This document shows positions 10,534-21,042 of a stretch of 64,000 bases of DNA, in pieces (position 1 is the first letter of the stretch; every line of letters begins with the position of its first letter). The translations under genes were made by a program, and so were the position numbers. The notes under the pieces are model-generated. The model did not search any database. It was not told where the DNA came from and was given only the letters and a program-made list of their open reading frames with translations. Source of the DNA: Rhyzopertha dominica (taxonomy: Eukaryota > Arthropoda > Insecta > Coleoptera > Bostrichidae); the NCBI GenBank assembly GCA_025024175.1, contig QCXZ01000003.1, forward strand, positions 22,154,392 through 22,218,391, given 5' to 3'.

Positions 10534-13500
10534 TCTTTCATAATTAATTCCTTCAACGCACGCAAATCACGTACCGTGATTTTAGGTTTTAAAGTTTTGT
10601 TTCCACTGAAGAAACATTAGGAAACTTTTGTGTTTCTGTTGCTTGTTCCACAGAATGTTAGTTGTGCACTTTGATATTTACACCTATAAAAATAATGTAG
10701 TTTAAGTGGGTTAATGAGCTGGTTATAGAACTTTTAGAAAACTACAGAAATAGTGAGTGTCTGAAATTTTGTCGAATTTTTGGAGTAATTTCACATACTA
10801 GCCACCTAATGTCATTGCTGCTCGTTCGTAGAAAGTTGTGGACAGCGCCACCGAACACATGTCAATTCTGTAAATTATCCCTTTTTAATTAAAACATTTA
10901 GTAGTTGTAGGCTCTTCCTCATCCAGTATTTGTGTTTTCTTTTGGAGGTTTTATTTGTAGGTAATACAAGATATGCCGCCGCTGCTAATAAGACGTCTTC
11001 ATCTTCCATGTTGCCGCAACTTATCTCACAGTAGAAACACTTAGTTGCACTTTCACAAACTAAGCAGGTACATCAACATTTGTTAGTTAAATATAGTTCC
11101 TTTGGTGGAAACAAAAAGTTTATATGTGTTGCTGAAAGTTTCCGAAACAGTCAACAGTGGGAGACGCAAGGCAACAACAAGTTCCTACAAGTTTATCCGG
11201 TGTAAACAGGACCTTATAGCAACAGTACCTGTATTTGACAGTTCCCTGTGCTATGTGCATTAAATTTCGAAGATCTTGCGAAATCGCTTTTCCACGAGTC
11301 ATAACTATAATAATAGTCTCAAGTAGTAATAAACACATAAAACACACAGAGCAACGCGACACTGTTAATTTTTATTAGTAAACTAACAGTTCATTATGTG
11401 AAATAAATCAGATGCCCTCCAATTCTCACATGCACCAATCAGCCCGCCGCGCCGCGGTTATAGGCGACCGACGGTCTACCGTTACAATTTGCTCTCTACC
11501 CCTGCCTGATGAGCCCCAACAGGAAGAAACTAGTGTGAGAGTGAACTGACCAAGGCAGATGATTTATTTCATCATTGCTTTACGGATGCCATCGCTAGGG
11601 ACCTGCACTAGGCCGGTATCTATCACAGTTATAGACCGCTTAAATGGCATCGAAGGCATCTGCTCTCCTATTCTCACAGTTCATTATTTGGTTTCCATGG
11701 CTACCTGATTTTCCACGAAGAATCGTTTTTGATCCAAACTTGTAAATGTTTCACTCTGTACTAAACTTACAACCAACAAGAATTGTTTACTGTGTCAAAC
11801 CAATATGTTATTTTATATATGTTGCGTCGCTTGTAGACCCAATTGTATTGGGGTATTGGCGTAGATAAACACAGTATCCTCATATTTGGCACTTGTAAAC
11901 ATATTCTACCTTTCATTAAATGTAAAACTGTCTAGCAAACATATTTACTTAGGCAACTGTATAATGTGTAAAATTTGAAATCAAACTATCTTAAACGCGT
12001 CTATTGGCGGGCGATGTGATTACTGAATAAGGTTTATCTTCTAACAAAATGTCGATTTTTTTCTAGTTTCTAAAGATGCATCCAAAATAAATATTTTTGT
12101 AGACATCGTAGTCTAAAATTGCTATTATAATGGTGAATAAATTTAAAGAATAAAAAGCATTGCTTAATGAAGGTTGACTACCACTGCTTTCCAACTCTTA
12201 TAGGTAACTGCAGATAAATGAAAATTCTGGAAATTTCATATAACGGCTTCATGGAATGTATTATTATTTCACAAAATATAAACCTTAAATATTGGGAGAT
12301 GATCCATTAAATAATTATTAAAAATGGTTACTACGCAATTTCAAAATATTGGATCTCTAAAACGAAACCATATAGGATGTCTTCGTATAAACATTCGCGC
12401 CTTAGAAATAATCATATGTACTATTATTCTACAAGATATATTGCAGTTTCCTTGCTAAAATATAGCTACTGTGAAGTAACAGTTTTGATAAATACAATAG
12501 TTTGTAAGTAGTCCCAATAATATGCATATTCATTTACAATAATTACTACGTGGCGTATTAATAATAATTGGCCAAAGTTTAATAGTACATGAAAATTTTC
12601 AGGTCAGGTTTAAAAAAAACGACATCGCCTTTTGATTGCTCATTCAATGTGCTCTAAAGAAGATATACTCCTTTCACTTCGTTATAATGAACCATGAAAC
12701 CATATACGAGGTTAAATTTCTGTGTGACTTATTCAATAAAAATTATAAAAAGAACACAATAGCATGTGAAGGTGGCTGATCCCCGCAAATGAATTTTTTA
12801 TTTTGAAAAAACATTCACCGGTCTCACTCTCAGTTGTTTAAGTCTCTCTATCGGTTTTGAATAAACGTTTTGATTTATGTACAAATATCAAATCTAAAGA
12901 ACTATAGTTCTATTATTGTAAAAATATACAAAAAATTGAATTTTATGGTAAGTACTATTTTAACGCCATATATCTCAATTACAGAAGCTCTTAAAAATAT
13001 ATTATGTATTCGTCCTATTTTTTATTAGCTCTATATCTCTTCAGATTATGTCTACAAATTTAGGGGCAATATGCATAATGAATAATAAAAAAACCGCTAT
13101 TTGTTTAATTCAAAAGTTAATAAATAAACAAGGACACTAAACAGATTGTAGTCTCTAGAAATATTGAAGTCGTGCGACAATGGTGCCTGAACAGTTTATA
13201 GAATGAACTACTTTGAGTATTGTGCAAAACTACGTGGTTTTAAATAATATCGGGCAACAGCTTGTTGGCAAATGTTAGTCATAGAGAATCAAAACTTCTA
13301 TGGTGTCAATGTGTCGATTTTTTTATTTATTCTGTCTCAAAGTTGCAGTTTCAGTTTGTCAAAAAATCTGAGATTACTCTATTTCACCAATTTGATAGTT
13401 GCCTTCTGTATTTACATTTCTTATTAGGTAACCGTTTACGTTTAAAATTCAAGAACACTCTGGAACTTATCACCAGAAATTATTAATAATCTAGCTCAAT

Positions 13501-14237
13501 TAAATAGCTTGAAATCAAACTAATTGTATGAATGTGCTTTGTTTCACGTGTCTTTTTTTATCAAATAGCTCTGATATATAGTTTTGATACTCTTTGAAAG
13601 TGACCGTATTGTCGAAACTATTGTCAAAGCTATCTGTTAAAAGAATGTGAAACAAATAACACTCAAACAATCAGCTTGTTTGCAAACTATTTAATTGATT
13701 CAGAATATGCCACGATGTGTACATCTTCGAAAGTATCTGTTCAATAATCTAGCTGTTAGTACACATTTTTTTGCAATTTTTTGCTCAAATTTGATACCCT
13801 CATTATAAAGTTTGAAGGATCTTAGAGAAACAGATTCGTATTCTCGTTGTTATAGCATTATAATTAGCTATCAAATTGTTAACAGAGGTGGTACCTTTAA
13901 GCCATCATGTCGTTATTTTTATTACCAGCAGGTTTAATAGTGAATCGAAACTTACAATGTAATATATAATGTTGTGCAGCTTGCAGCAGCTAATAAAGAA
14001 GAAATTGTCATTTTCTAAAAGTTATTAGAGCTTGCTTCGTTTCTTGTTTGCCCATATTTTATATCGGAATGATCCGATTTCGAAGCCTTTTGGGAACTTT
14101 TTCTGAGGAACAAGTTTTAACAGTGGAACTGCATCTTTTTAGTTTTTTTATACTGGCTTGCCATATATCTCATTTTGTAAGTACGTATCATCCATAATCA
14201 GTTTCCATTACATGTTCTGAACAAACATGGTATCTAT
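10534..14237. other. Mostly featureless, apart from one ribozyme-like fragment
   Basis: No coding region supported. A GC-richer patch at about 11430-11660 contains the hammerhead-like motif annotated separately, with near-inverted ATCAGATGCCCTCCAATTCTC / GGCATCTGCTCTCCTATTCTC blocks at its edges (11407 and 11655). This looks like a PLE-derived repeat of about 260 bp. Confidence 0.45.
11506..11529 (+). ncRNA. Degenerate hammerhead-like motif (PLE remnant)
   Basis: CTGATGA (11506-11512) is followed by GCCCC, loop AACA, a damaged 3' strand GGAA, then GAAA (11526-11529) and CTAGTG. The consensus of related PLE motifs would pair GCCCC with GGGGC; two G-to-A changes break stem II, and the base after CTAGT is G, which is not allowed at a hammerhead cleavage site. 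It is therefore probably inactive. Confidence 0.45.
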
Positions 14238-14535
14238 ACTCGTATACTCGTCTAACCGAAAAAGTGAATTATGACTCTATGTTGTAGATCTTGCTAACAA
14301 TTTGGACAGACGGTGATTAGTCAGCAATAAAGTGCAAATTAAGGATTCCTAGTTTCGTCTTCCTGTTCAAAACAGATGTTGCTAAACGGGTTTAGGGTGT
14401 AAAGACCAACAGGTAGAAATACAAATACAAATTTGCACTTTATTAACGACTAACCGTCGTCTGTTCCACCCATCATCGTTGGTAAGATTTGCAAATGCAG
14501 TCAGAATGCACTATTTCGCTTGGGCGAGTATACTC
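14238..14535. repeat. Palindromic MITE-like repeat, ~300 bp
   Basis: The outer ends are inverted (ATACTCGTCTAACCGAAAAAG against ATACTCGCCCAAGCGAAATAG read from the right). An inner pair is inverted too: AATAAAGTGCAAATT at about 14328 and AATTTGCACTTTATT at about 14430. Minus-strand text GACGAAACTAGG in the middle resembles the 3' half of PLE ribozyme motifs. No TSD found. Confidence 0.45.
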
Positions 14536-14974
14536 GGGTTTTGGAAGCCTATGGTATTTAACCTAACTATTCTTCACTAAACTGCACTGCACAAAGCAAC
14601 TATACATGGAATACCCAGCCTTTTAGTAATGTGTGTTTGTTACGTAAAAAGTAATTCCTGTAGTTTGAGGGAAACGGGGGAGGGCTGGACAGAAATAAAG
14701 CGCCACATATTCTTTATCCGCTAGCAACGACTCTGGATGCTCCACATCGACTCATCCACATTCACAGTCGCTCTGGGTCTACAGAAGCGTAAAGGTTGCA
14801 CCCCCACCACGCCAAAATCGAGAACCGACAATTGGCTATTTGCCATGTATTTATATTTTATTAAATTGCATATTAATAGGTAACATCTAATCCACAAAAC
14901 AGCCGTGACAGCTTATAAATACGAAAAAATGGATCGTAAGGTGTATTTTTAATATTAAAAATGTGAATATTTAA

Positions 14975-15985
14975 AGGGACCGCCAAAACGCGAACATATT
15001 GGCCGTGACGTCAGGTCTCTTGTAAATGGCCGCTTGTTTACATCTGGGGTCAGCGTTTCACGCGTCAGCCTCAGCCCGTCAATTAATCAGTTTATTGTTT
15101 GCGTGCATTTTGTGACAAGAGCATTAAAATACGCCAAGAAAAAGTTAAATACTTATGAGTTATGACTTCTGAAGGCATCTTCATTGTTATGGAATTTGTG
15201 TACAGCGACGAGCTGTTCAACGCGGCGGAGATGAGGGACGTAAAAGCAACAGCATAAGTAAACTTTTTATCAAATAGCATTGATAATTTAATCACAGAGG
15301 GTTGTTGGAAACATACTATTTGTAAACATAAAAATGTAAGAATCAAAAATGTACCCTAAACTTGACATTTGTTTTAGAGGTCAGAATAAATATAAATTGC
15401 CACTTATTTTCGGGGCTCTTGCGGCTCGCCTGGCTAACAGTCGAATATATGGGGAACAACGTCGTTTTTTATTATAACTTTTCCCTCTATCAACTTAAAA
15501 GGCATATAATTTTTCATATCCTCTTCAAGCTATAACAGAATGGAAACTGAATGGTAAACACTTATAAGCCCAAAAAGAATAATAAAACTTACAGTAAGAA
15601 TTAAGATGATCTTCACAACAGAAAAACAAACTTTGCGATTTCGGCATATCACGTCTAGGGGCCTTAAACAACTTTTTCATACCTTGATAATCTCGAGGAA
15701 AGGTTACATAAAATTTGTTAGCTGTACTGACTGAAGTACTTTTATAACCATGTACAAAACAACACTTGTTATGTTTTCCATACATAATAGATGCTCGTAA
15801 AACTACACCAAATCACTTTTTGGTGCGACTCTTACACCGTCGTTTCAATAAACACCACATAAAAGCTTTTCCAATAGAAGAATGATACTACACCATTAAA
15901 CAGCACGCTCCTCGGTAATGTTTACATGACACTTGACATCACGAGTTGAATAACCTTGGATAGAAGCGTTTTGGCGGTGACTCCC
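14975..15985 (-). mobile_element. P-like/THAP DNA element, probably non-autonomous
   Basis: Inverted ends contain ACCGCCAAAACGC at 14979-14991 and its complement at 15966-15978. An inner diverged pair follows: GGCCGTGACGTCAGG and a GTTTACAT block on the left, ATGTTTACATGACA and TTGACATCACG on the right. The only recognisable coding region is a THAP exon on the minus strand. P-element transposases carry an N-terminal THAP DNA-binding domain, which supports the assignment. The catalytic region is missing and I could not find an 8 bp TSD. Confidence 0.5.
15593..15785 (-). CDS. THAP-domain exon (P-element-type transposase N-terminus)
   Basis: Starts at ATG 15783-15785 and reaches a splice donor ACT|GTAAGT at 15593/15592. 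The 64 residues show the order of a THAP zinc finger: an N-terminal CC, KFYVTFPRD near residue 25, KKLFKAPRRDMP near 38, and a closing CCEDH. THAP domains bind the ends of P elements or host promoters. One expected zinc ligand appears lost: related proteins have CxxxxC at the start (CCFV..C), while here the second position reads Y (HGYKS). The Trp usually seen before the KAPRRD segment is Leu. No downstream exon with catalytic residues was recognised inside the element, so this is a DNA-binding domain without its transposase, probably decayed. A domesticated host THAP gene is a less likely alternative. Confidence 0.6.
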
Positions 15986-16469
15986 AAGATTCAAATTTCA
16001 GATCTGAAATTCTCTACCTACAATTTTTTTTGTTTTTTCTAACATGGTGTACGATATATATGCACTTTAAGATTCATTTTACATAATTTTCAAAAAAAGT
16101 GATAATACCCAATTGCATTGCTTGCCGTCGAAGTGAGCTTATAATGACTTTGGGTTCAATCTACAAATTAATGTTCAAAACGAACGAGGGCTGCAGCTAC
16201 ATATGTAGGTAATAGCGAACAAGTGAATTCTAAAGTAAATGCCTAATTCCAGTTATTTTTTATCCTACACGCTTCTACCAAAGCGTTAATGGTGCACATG
16301 CGGCTTCTGAATTGCATTATCGGAATGTAAGTATGGGCTAATCTAGCAGATTTATTAATTATTTAAAGAGCAATGAAGTTTAAATTAAAGTAAACTAATT
16401 AACGATATTATTTCACGAAATCTATATATAGTTAATTTAACGAAAATTAAGCTTTTGCTTGTGTTTATT

Positions 16470-16950
16470 TTTGTAGGTTTGGGCTCCTAATCATGTACGA
16501 GGGTGAATGTTTTCAGCGTCCATAAATATAAGATAATATTTTTGATAATATTATCTTAATCATGTGTTAGTATAACCACATAGATATAAAAGACAATTTT
16601 TGGAAATGATTCATATACAAAAAAACATAAGCATATGTGTAAACGACAGGAAGGGACAGGACAGACATACAAGGACTGAGTAACACCTACAACATCATCT
16701 AAACACACATACAAACACTATAATCACGATCATAAACACTCACACTCTAAGATTTGCTGTTCATTTAATTATAGCATTGGAACGAACTCCAAGGTACATT
16801 TTATATAAACATCAAAATGGTAAATGCCAAATAAATTTTTTGTCAGTTTTAATATAACTGTTTGCGAAAAAGATCGTAATAAAAGATCGAAACGTTATAC
16901 TAACACAAAGCTTTTTTAATTTTACATGATCAGGAGCCTAAACCTACAAA
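16470..16950. repeat. Inverted-repeat element, ~480 bp
   Basis: The ends are inverted: TTTTGTAGGTTTGGGCTCC on the left against CCTAAACCTACAAAA on the right. An inner perfect pair GTGTTAGTATAAC / GTTATACTAACAC lies at 16563-16575 and 16893-16905. A hairpin AAGATAATATT...AATATTATCTT is at 16531-16558. Near the right end, GATC-loop-GATC-GAAACGTT (16872-16896) resembles the 3' half of a PLE hammerhead motif, but the CTGANGA half is not intact. No TSD found; it abuts copy 2 of the 550 bp repeat. Confidence 0.45.
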
Positions 16951-17510
16951 AGACCGCTACAAATTGAATCAATACTTCCACATCCAATTGTCAAAATGAC
17001 ATTTACGTTTTTATTTCTTATACTATACGATTAGTAATCAGGTTTTGAGCATTTTTTCTCTCCGCACATTTTTTCTAAGACAAACAGTCCTCGTGATATT
17101 AGCAAAAATATATAAATTTTTAAAATCTGTTTTTCAAATAACTCGAAAATTATGAACTTAACAAAAAAATTACAAGAGTGCTTTCTGATCAGAAATTTGA
17201 TTTTCCATATAATACCAAATAAATCGTACGAGCAGGGTCCAAAATAGGTTTTTTGGAAATATTTAGAAAACGTCAAAATTTTTGATACATTTTCTAAGAC
17301 ACTATTTGTGAGAAATTTTATTTCCTATCTGAAGGTATTTTCATTTTTTGAATATATTAAATATATTCGGAGATATTTAGGAAAAACCGTTTTCTTTAAG
17401 CGAAGCTTTTTTTGCTAATATCTTCTAAACAGTTTGCTGCACCGAAAATTTATAAGAACGAATAATACTCGCAGTTATACTACTAATCACATTCTAAAAC
17501 GAAAAAAAAA
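16950..17510 (+). repeat. Interspersed ~550 bp repeat, copy 2
   Basis: Same family and strand as 6055-6610, starting CCGCTACAAATTGAATC and ending at the AACGAAAAAAA run. It has a short internal duplication (TTTGGAAATATTTAGAAAACG region) not seen in copy 1. Confidence 0.65.
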
Positions 17511-17623
17511 TTTTTTCGCGGTATAATAGTTCCCATCCGTTGGATGTGGAAGTAATTAAAACACAAATAATAATCGGAAGGACTCCACAAAATAAACATC
17601 TATATCTTATTAAGCTTTTAACT

Positions 17624-17624
<1 letters not shown>

Positions 17625-17671
<47 letters not shown>
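17625..17671. repeat. (TA)n microsatellite
   Basis: Uninterrupted TA dinucleotides to the left of PLE unit A. Similar tracts bound both PLE units. Confidence 0.9.
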
Positions 17672-17673
<2 letters not shown>

Positions 17674-17788
17674 AAATTAATGGAGATACTCGCCGGACGA
17701 TATTGTATATAATATAATTCAATAATTGGGTGACCCGGCTGGCTTGGGCATTAAAATATAGCGAAGCTAGTCGTGCTAATTGTTTATA

Positions 17789-17816
17789 TTTCGGGTCTCT
17801 TGTGACCCTTTATCAA
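17789..17816 (-). ncRNA. Hammerhead-like motif, PLE-A left arm
   Basis: Complement of the motif at 20434-20461: a TTGATAA core relative, one base, perfect stem II GGGTC/GACCC, then GAAA. It lies in the inverted partial copy. Confidence 0.4.
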
Positions 17817-18610
17817 AACTACAAATTAACAAAACCAGTATTATACAAAAACATAACAAATTCTTGTAAAAAAAACTTACAGCACAAAGCCAACAATAAG
17901 AAAGCAAAACTCGATATTCTCGCACAACGTTCTTCTACTGTATGTCTGTGGCAACTTCACTAAAAGGAAATATAAACCAAAAATCCAAAAAAACCTTTTA
18001 TAATTTTGTGATATGACATAATTTCAAATTTTTGACAAAAGTATTGACAACTATTACAAACAAAACGCGACATCCACCAAACTGCATATAGAATGGAAAT
18101 ACCAAAAAAAAATATTTAATAATAACGACAAGAAACCCACAGTATGAGAGAAAAAAAATATAATAAAAATAATGATTATAATTGAAAGAAAAGCAAGCAT
18201 AACTAATCATGAAAAGAATCCACACCTAATCAGGATGTAACTGTGGTTTTCGACACGAGTCTAATTGAAACAAATATTTATATATAATACTTAAATTGTC
18301 TACGTCTGATTTTTTATTAACAGTATTATCACGCTCATATACACAACACATCTCCATAAAAAGTCTTTTTTTGTAGTTTTTTTCAATAGTTAATACTTTG
18401 GGATTGTTAAAATCAAAATTGTGACCTAGGTCCACTGCGTGTTGAGCAAGAGCACATCTCTGGGGTCTAAGTTTTGTGTCACTTTTGTGTCCAGTTATCC
18501 TTTGCCTAAGCGATTGTTTTGATTGACCAATGTATACTTGTTGGCAATCAAAGCAATTTATAAGATAAACGATATTATGAAGATCCAGTCTATCTATACT
18601 GTCTTACTGA

Positions 18611-20023
18611 CCTATTGTATCAACTATTGATTCACCTACATCTATGATTTGTCAACATATAGCTGACATCTTAAAATTGTCATTTTCCAATTATCATTGT
18701 TATGCAGTTAAAGATGTATTTGATTTCTCTAATAAGATTAACAATTTTCAACTTCCAGAAAACTATGTTATTGCGTCTCTAGACGTAGTCAGCTTATTCA
18801 CAAATATATCACTGCAACTGGTTATCTCTATCATTACAGAAAACTGGGATTTAATATCTCCCAATACTAATATCAACTTAAACTATTTTATCAAAATCAT
18901 TACTTTCATTTTTGATAGCAATTATTTTTGTTTTCAAGGAAAATTTTATTCTCAAACATTTGGTTGCCCTATGGGATCCATACTTAGTCCTACTCTTGCA
19001 TCGTTAGTAATGACTAAATTACTAAAGGAATGCATACCAAAATTGTCATTTGATTTACCATTTATTTATCAATACGTAGATGATATAATTTTATCTTTAC
19101 CTTTTGATGGTTCACAAGAAATCCTGCAAGTTTTCAATAGTTACAATACTCATATATCTTTTACTATTGAACATGAACATATTAATTATGTGCCTTTTTT
19201 GGATAGTAAAGTTATCAGGGACCAAAATAACAGAATAGTCTTGGACTGGTATATAAAGCCTACTAGTTCTGGTCGTTACATTCATTTTTTGTCTCAACAT
19301 GACATGAAAGTTAAAATTAACGTAATTTTGAATTTAAAAAATAGAATTGAAAAAATTACTCATCCGTCCCTGACTTACTCCTCACTTCAGCGATTGTTTA
19401 ATATCATGGTGGAGAATGGCTTTCCGAAACCTTTTCTTAGGAACCTTCTGTTTAGTGAAATACGAAGATCTACCATCACAAATGTACCTAACTTAGACCC
19501 TAGTGATCAACAGGTGGTTTTTACACCTTTTCCTTTTATTACATCCTTAACAATAAAAATTAAGAAAATATTTAGGTCTGTTAAACATATAAATATCGCG
19601 TGTTACAATGTTAAAACTAACTTATCTCTCTTTTCTAAATTAAAAGACAGTATAGATAGACTGGATCTTCATAATATCGTTTATCTTATAAATTGCTTTG
19701 ATTGCCAACAAGTATACATTGGTCAATCAAAACAATCGCTTAGGCAAAGGATAACTGGACACAAAAGTGACACAAAACTTAGACCCCAGAGATGTGCTCT
19801 TGCTCAACACGCAGTGGACCTAGGTCACAATTTTGATTTTAACAATCCCAAAGTATTAACTATTGAAAAAAACTACAAAAAAAGACTTTTTATGGAGATG
19901 TGTTGTGTATATGAGCGTGATAATACTGTTAATAAAAAATCAGACGTAGACAATTTAAGTATTATATATAAATATTTGTTTCAATTAGACTCGTGTCGAA
20001 AACCACAGTTACATACTGATTAG
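18611..20023 (+). CDS. PLE reverse transcriptase + GIY-YIG endonuclease, 5'-truncated
   Basis: The first ATG is at 18644 (459 codons), but the frame is open from 18611 and those codons read PIVSTIDSPTS, the first conserved PLE reverse-transcriptase block, so the true protein began upstream and was cut at the inversion junction. Visible RT motifs, numbered from the ATG: SLDVVSLFTN (~45), GCPMGSILSPT (~109), YVDD (~144), then PFLDSKVIR and the KPTSSGRYIHF block typical of PLEs. The C-terminus is a GIY-YIG endonuclease: VYLINC...VYIG (~345), LRQRITGHKSD, the catalytic Glu region MEMCCVYE (~416) and NKKSD. All catalytic signatures are intact. The N-terminal PLE region is absent. RT copies the element RNA and the endonuclease nicks the target. 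Stop at 20021-20023. Confidence 0.9.
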   Translation, partial: PIVSTIDSPTSMICQHIADILKLSFSNYHCYAVKDVFDFSNKINNFQLPENYVIASLDVVSLFTNISLQLVISIITENWDLISPNTNINLNYFIKIITFIFDSNYFCFQGKFYSQTFGCPMGSILSPTLASLVMTKLLKECIPKLSFDLPFIYQYVDDIILSLPFDGSQEILQVFNSYNTHISFTIEHEHINYVPFLDSKVIRDQNNRIVLDWYIKPTSSGRYIHFLSQHDMKVKINVILNLKNRIEKITHPSLTYSSLQRLFNIMVENGFPKPFLRNLLFSEIRRSTITNVPNLDPSDQQVVFTPFPFITSLTIKIKKIFRSVKHINIACYNVKTNLSLFSKLKDSIDRLDLHNIVYLINCFDCQQVYIGQSKQSLRQRITGHKSDTKLRPQRCALAQHAVDLGHNFDFNNPKVLTIEKNYKKRLFMEMCCVYERDNTVNKKSDVDNLSIIYKYLFQLDSCRKPQLHTD

Positions 20024-20533
20024 GTGTGGATTCTTTTCATGATTAGTTATGCTTGCTTTTCTTTCAATTATAATCATTATNTTTATTATATTTTTTTTCT
20101 CTCATANTGTGGGTTTCTTGTCGTTATTATTAAATATTTTTTTTTTGGTATTTCCATTNTATATGCAGTTTGGTGGATGTCGCGTTTTGTTTGTAATAGT
20201 TGTCAATACTTTTGTCAANAATTTGAAATTATGTCATATCACAAAATTATAAAAGGTTTTTTTGGATTTTTGGTTTATATTTCCTTTTAGTGAAGTTGCC
20301 ACAGATATACAGTAGAAGAACGTTGTGCGAGAATATCGAGTTTTGCTTTCTTATTGTTGGCTTTGTGCTGTAAGTTTTTTTTACAAGAATTTGTTATGTT
20401 TTTGTATAATACTGGTTTTGTTAATTTGTAGTTTTGATAAAGGGTCACAAGAGACCCGAAATATAAACAATTAGCACGACTAGCTTCGCTATATTTTAAT
20501 GCCCAAGCCAGCCGGGTCACCCAATTATTGAAT

Positions 20534-20535
<2 letters not shown>
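20024..20535 (+). repeat. PLE-A 3' region (pLTR-like), with Ns
   Basis: Non-coding tail of the element, repeated in inverted form at 17706-18225. It contains T-runs, four single Ns and the hammerhead-like motif. Confidence 0.6.
20434..20461 (+). ncRNA. Hammerhead-like motif, PLE-A 3' region
   Basis: TTGATAA stands where CTGANGA is expected, followed by one base, stem II GGGTC-ACAAGA-GACCC, and GAAA at 20458-20461. Stem II is perfect and different in sequence from those of PLE-B and the 9.7 kb fragment. The conserved core G8 is A here and no stem I is evident, so catalytic activity is unlikely. Confidence 0.4.

Positions 20536-20582
<47 letters not shown>
20536..20582. repeat. (TA)n microsatellite between PLE units A and B
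   Basis: TA tract bounding unit A on the right; about 40 bp of unique sequence separates it from PLE-B. Confidence 0.9.
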
Positions 20583-20583
<1 letters not shown>

Positions 20584-20695
20584 CTTTGAATATGTATAAC
20601 GGTCGCAACTTGTTGAATGTTCAAGCTCCAGAAGTAGGGGGTATTCGACCTTTTGATTTAATAAAATTAAGCGAACTCTTTTTTCATTGCCAAGC

Positions 20696-20722
20696 TTTCG
20701 TCTTTATTTAAGACATCATCAG
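20696..20722 (-). ncRNA. Hammerhead-like motif, PLE-B left copy
   Basis: Same motif as 23831-23857, in the left arm on the minus strand: CTGATGA, T, GTCTT-AAATA-AAGAC, GAAA, GCTT, GGC. Confidence 0.6.
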
Positions 20723-21042
20723 GGCTTCTACAATAAATTTACAATGGAGTAAGCATATCATAACAATACTAGGTTTTACATAAATCTTACCGAAAGTGAG
20801 ATTAATTTAAAAATATTTTATGTTGTGAGTTATTTTTCTTCAATATACCATGTAATTTCTTCGTGTTTTTGCCTCTAGTAGTTTAAATTAATAAGAAATA
20901 GATAATTGATCGTACAATATTCAAATACAGCTTAAAATTATACGATTAAATTCAACACAACAGGAAATATAGACAGTGTCAATATGTCGGCGTCAAAAAT
21001 CACAGCCTTCCATCACAGCAACATTTTCTAGTTTTTATATAG

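Larger units (their letters stand above)
17706..20544 (+). mobile_element. Penelope-like element unit A with inverted partial copy
   Basis: The unit has two parts. First comes an inverted partial copy of the element's 3' end (17706-18605, 900 bp, encoding the endonuclease tail backwards). It is joined directly to a 5'-truncated forward copy (about 18606-20544). The right arm pairing with the inverted copy is 19644-20544 (901 bp). The junction lies at 18605/18606, just before the first conserved RT motif of the forward copy. Arms differ at few positions (for example HPD against HTD and VCLW against VYLW in the encoded ends); four Ns at 20082, 20107, 20159 and 20219 fall in the right arm. PLEs are known to occur as such inverted or tandem partial-copy arrays flanked by pLTR-like ends. 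Confidence 0.85.

Noticed and set aside
17730..17963. Plus-strand 77-codon frame, repeated on the minus strand at 20287-20520
   Set aside because: It lies antisense in the PLE-A 3' region on both arms. Conservation is explained by the inverted duplication.
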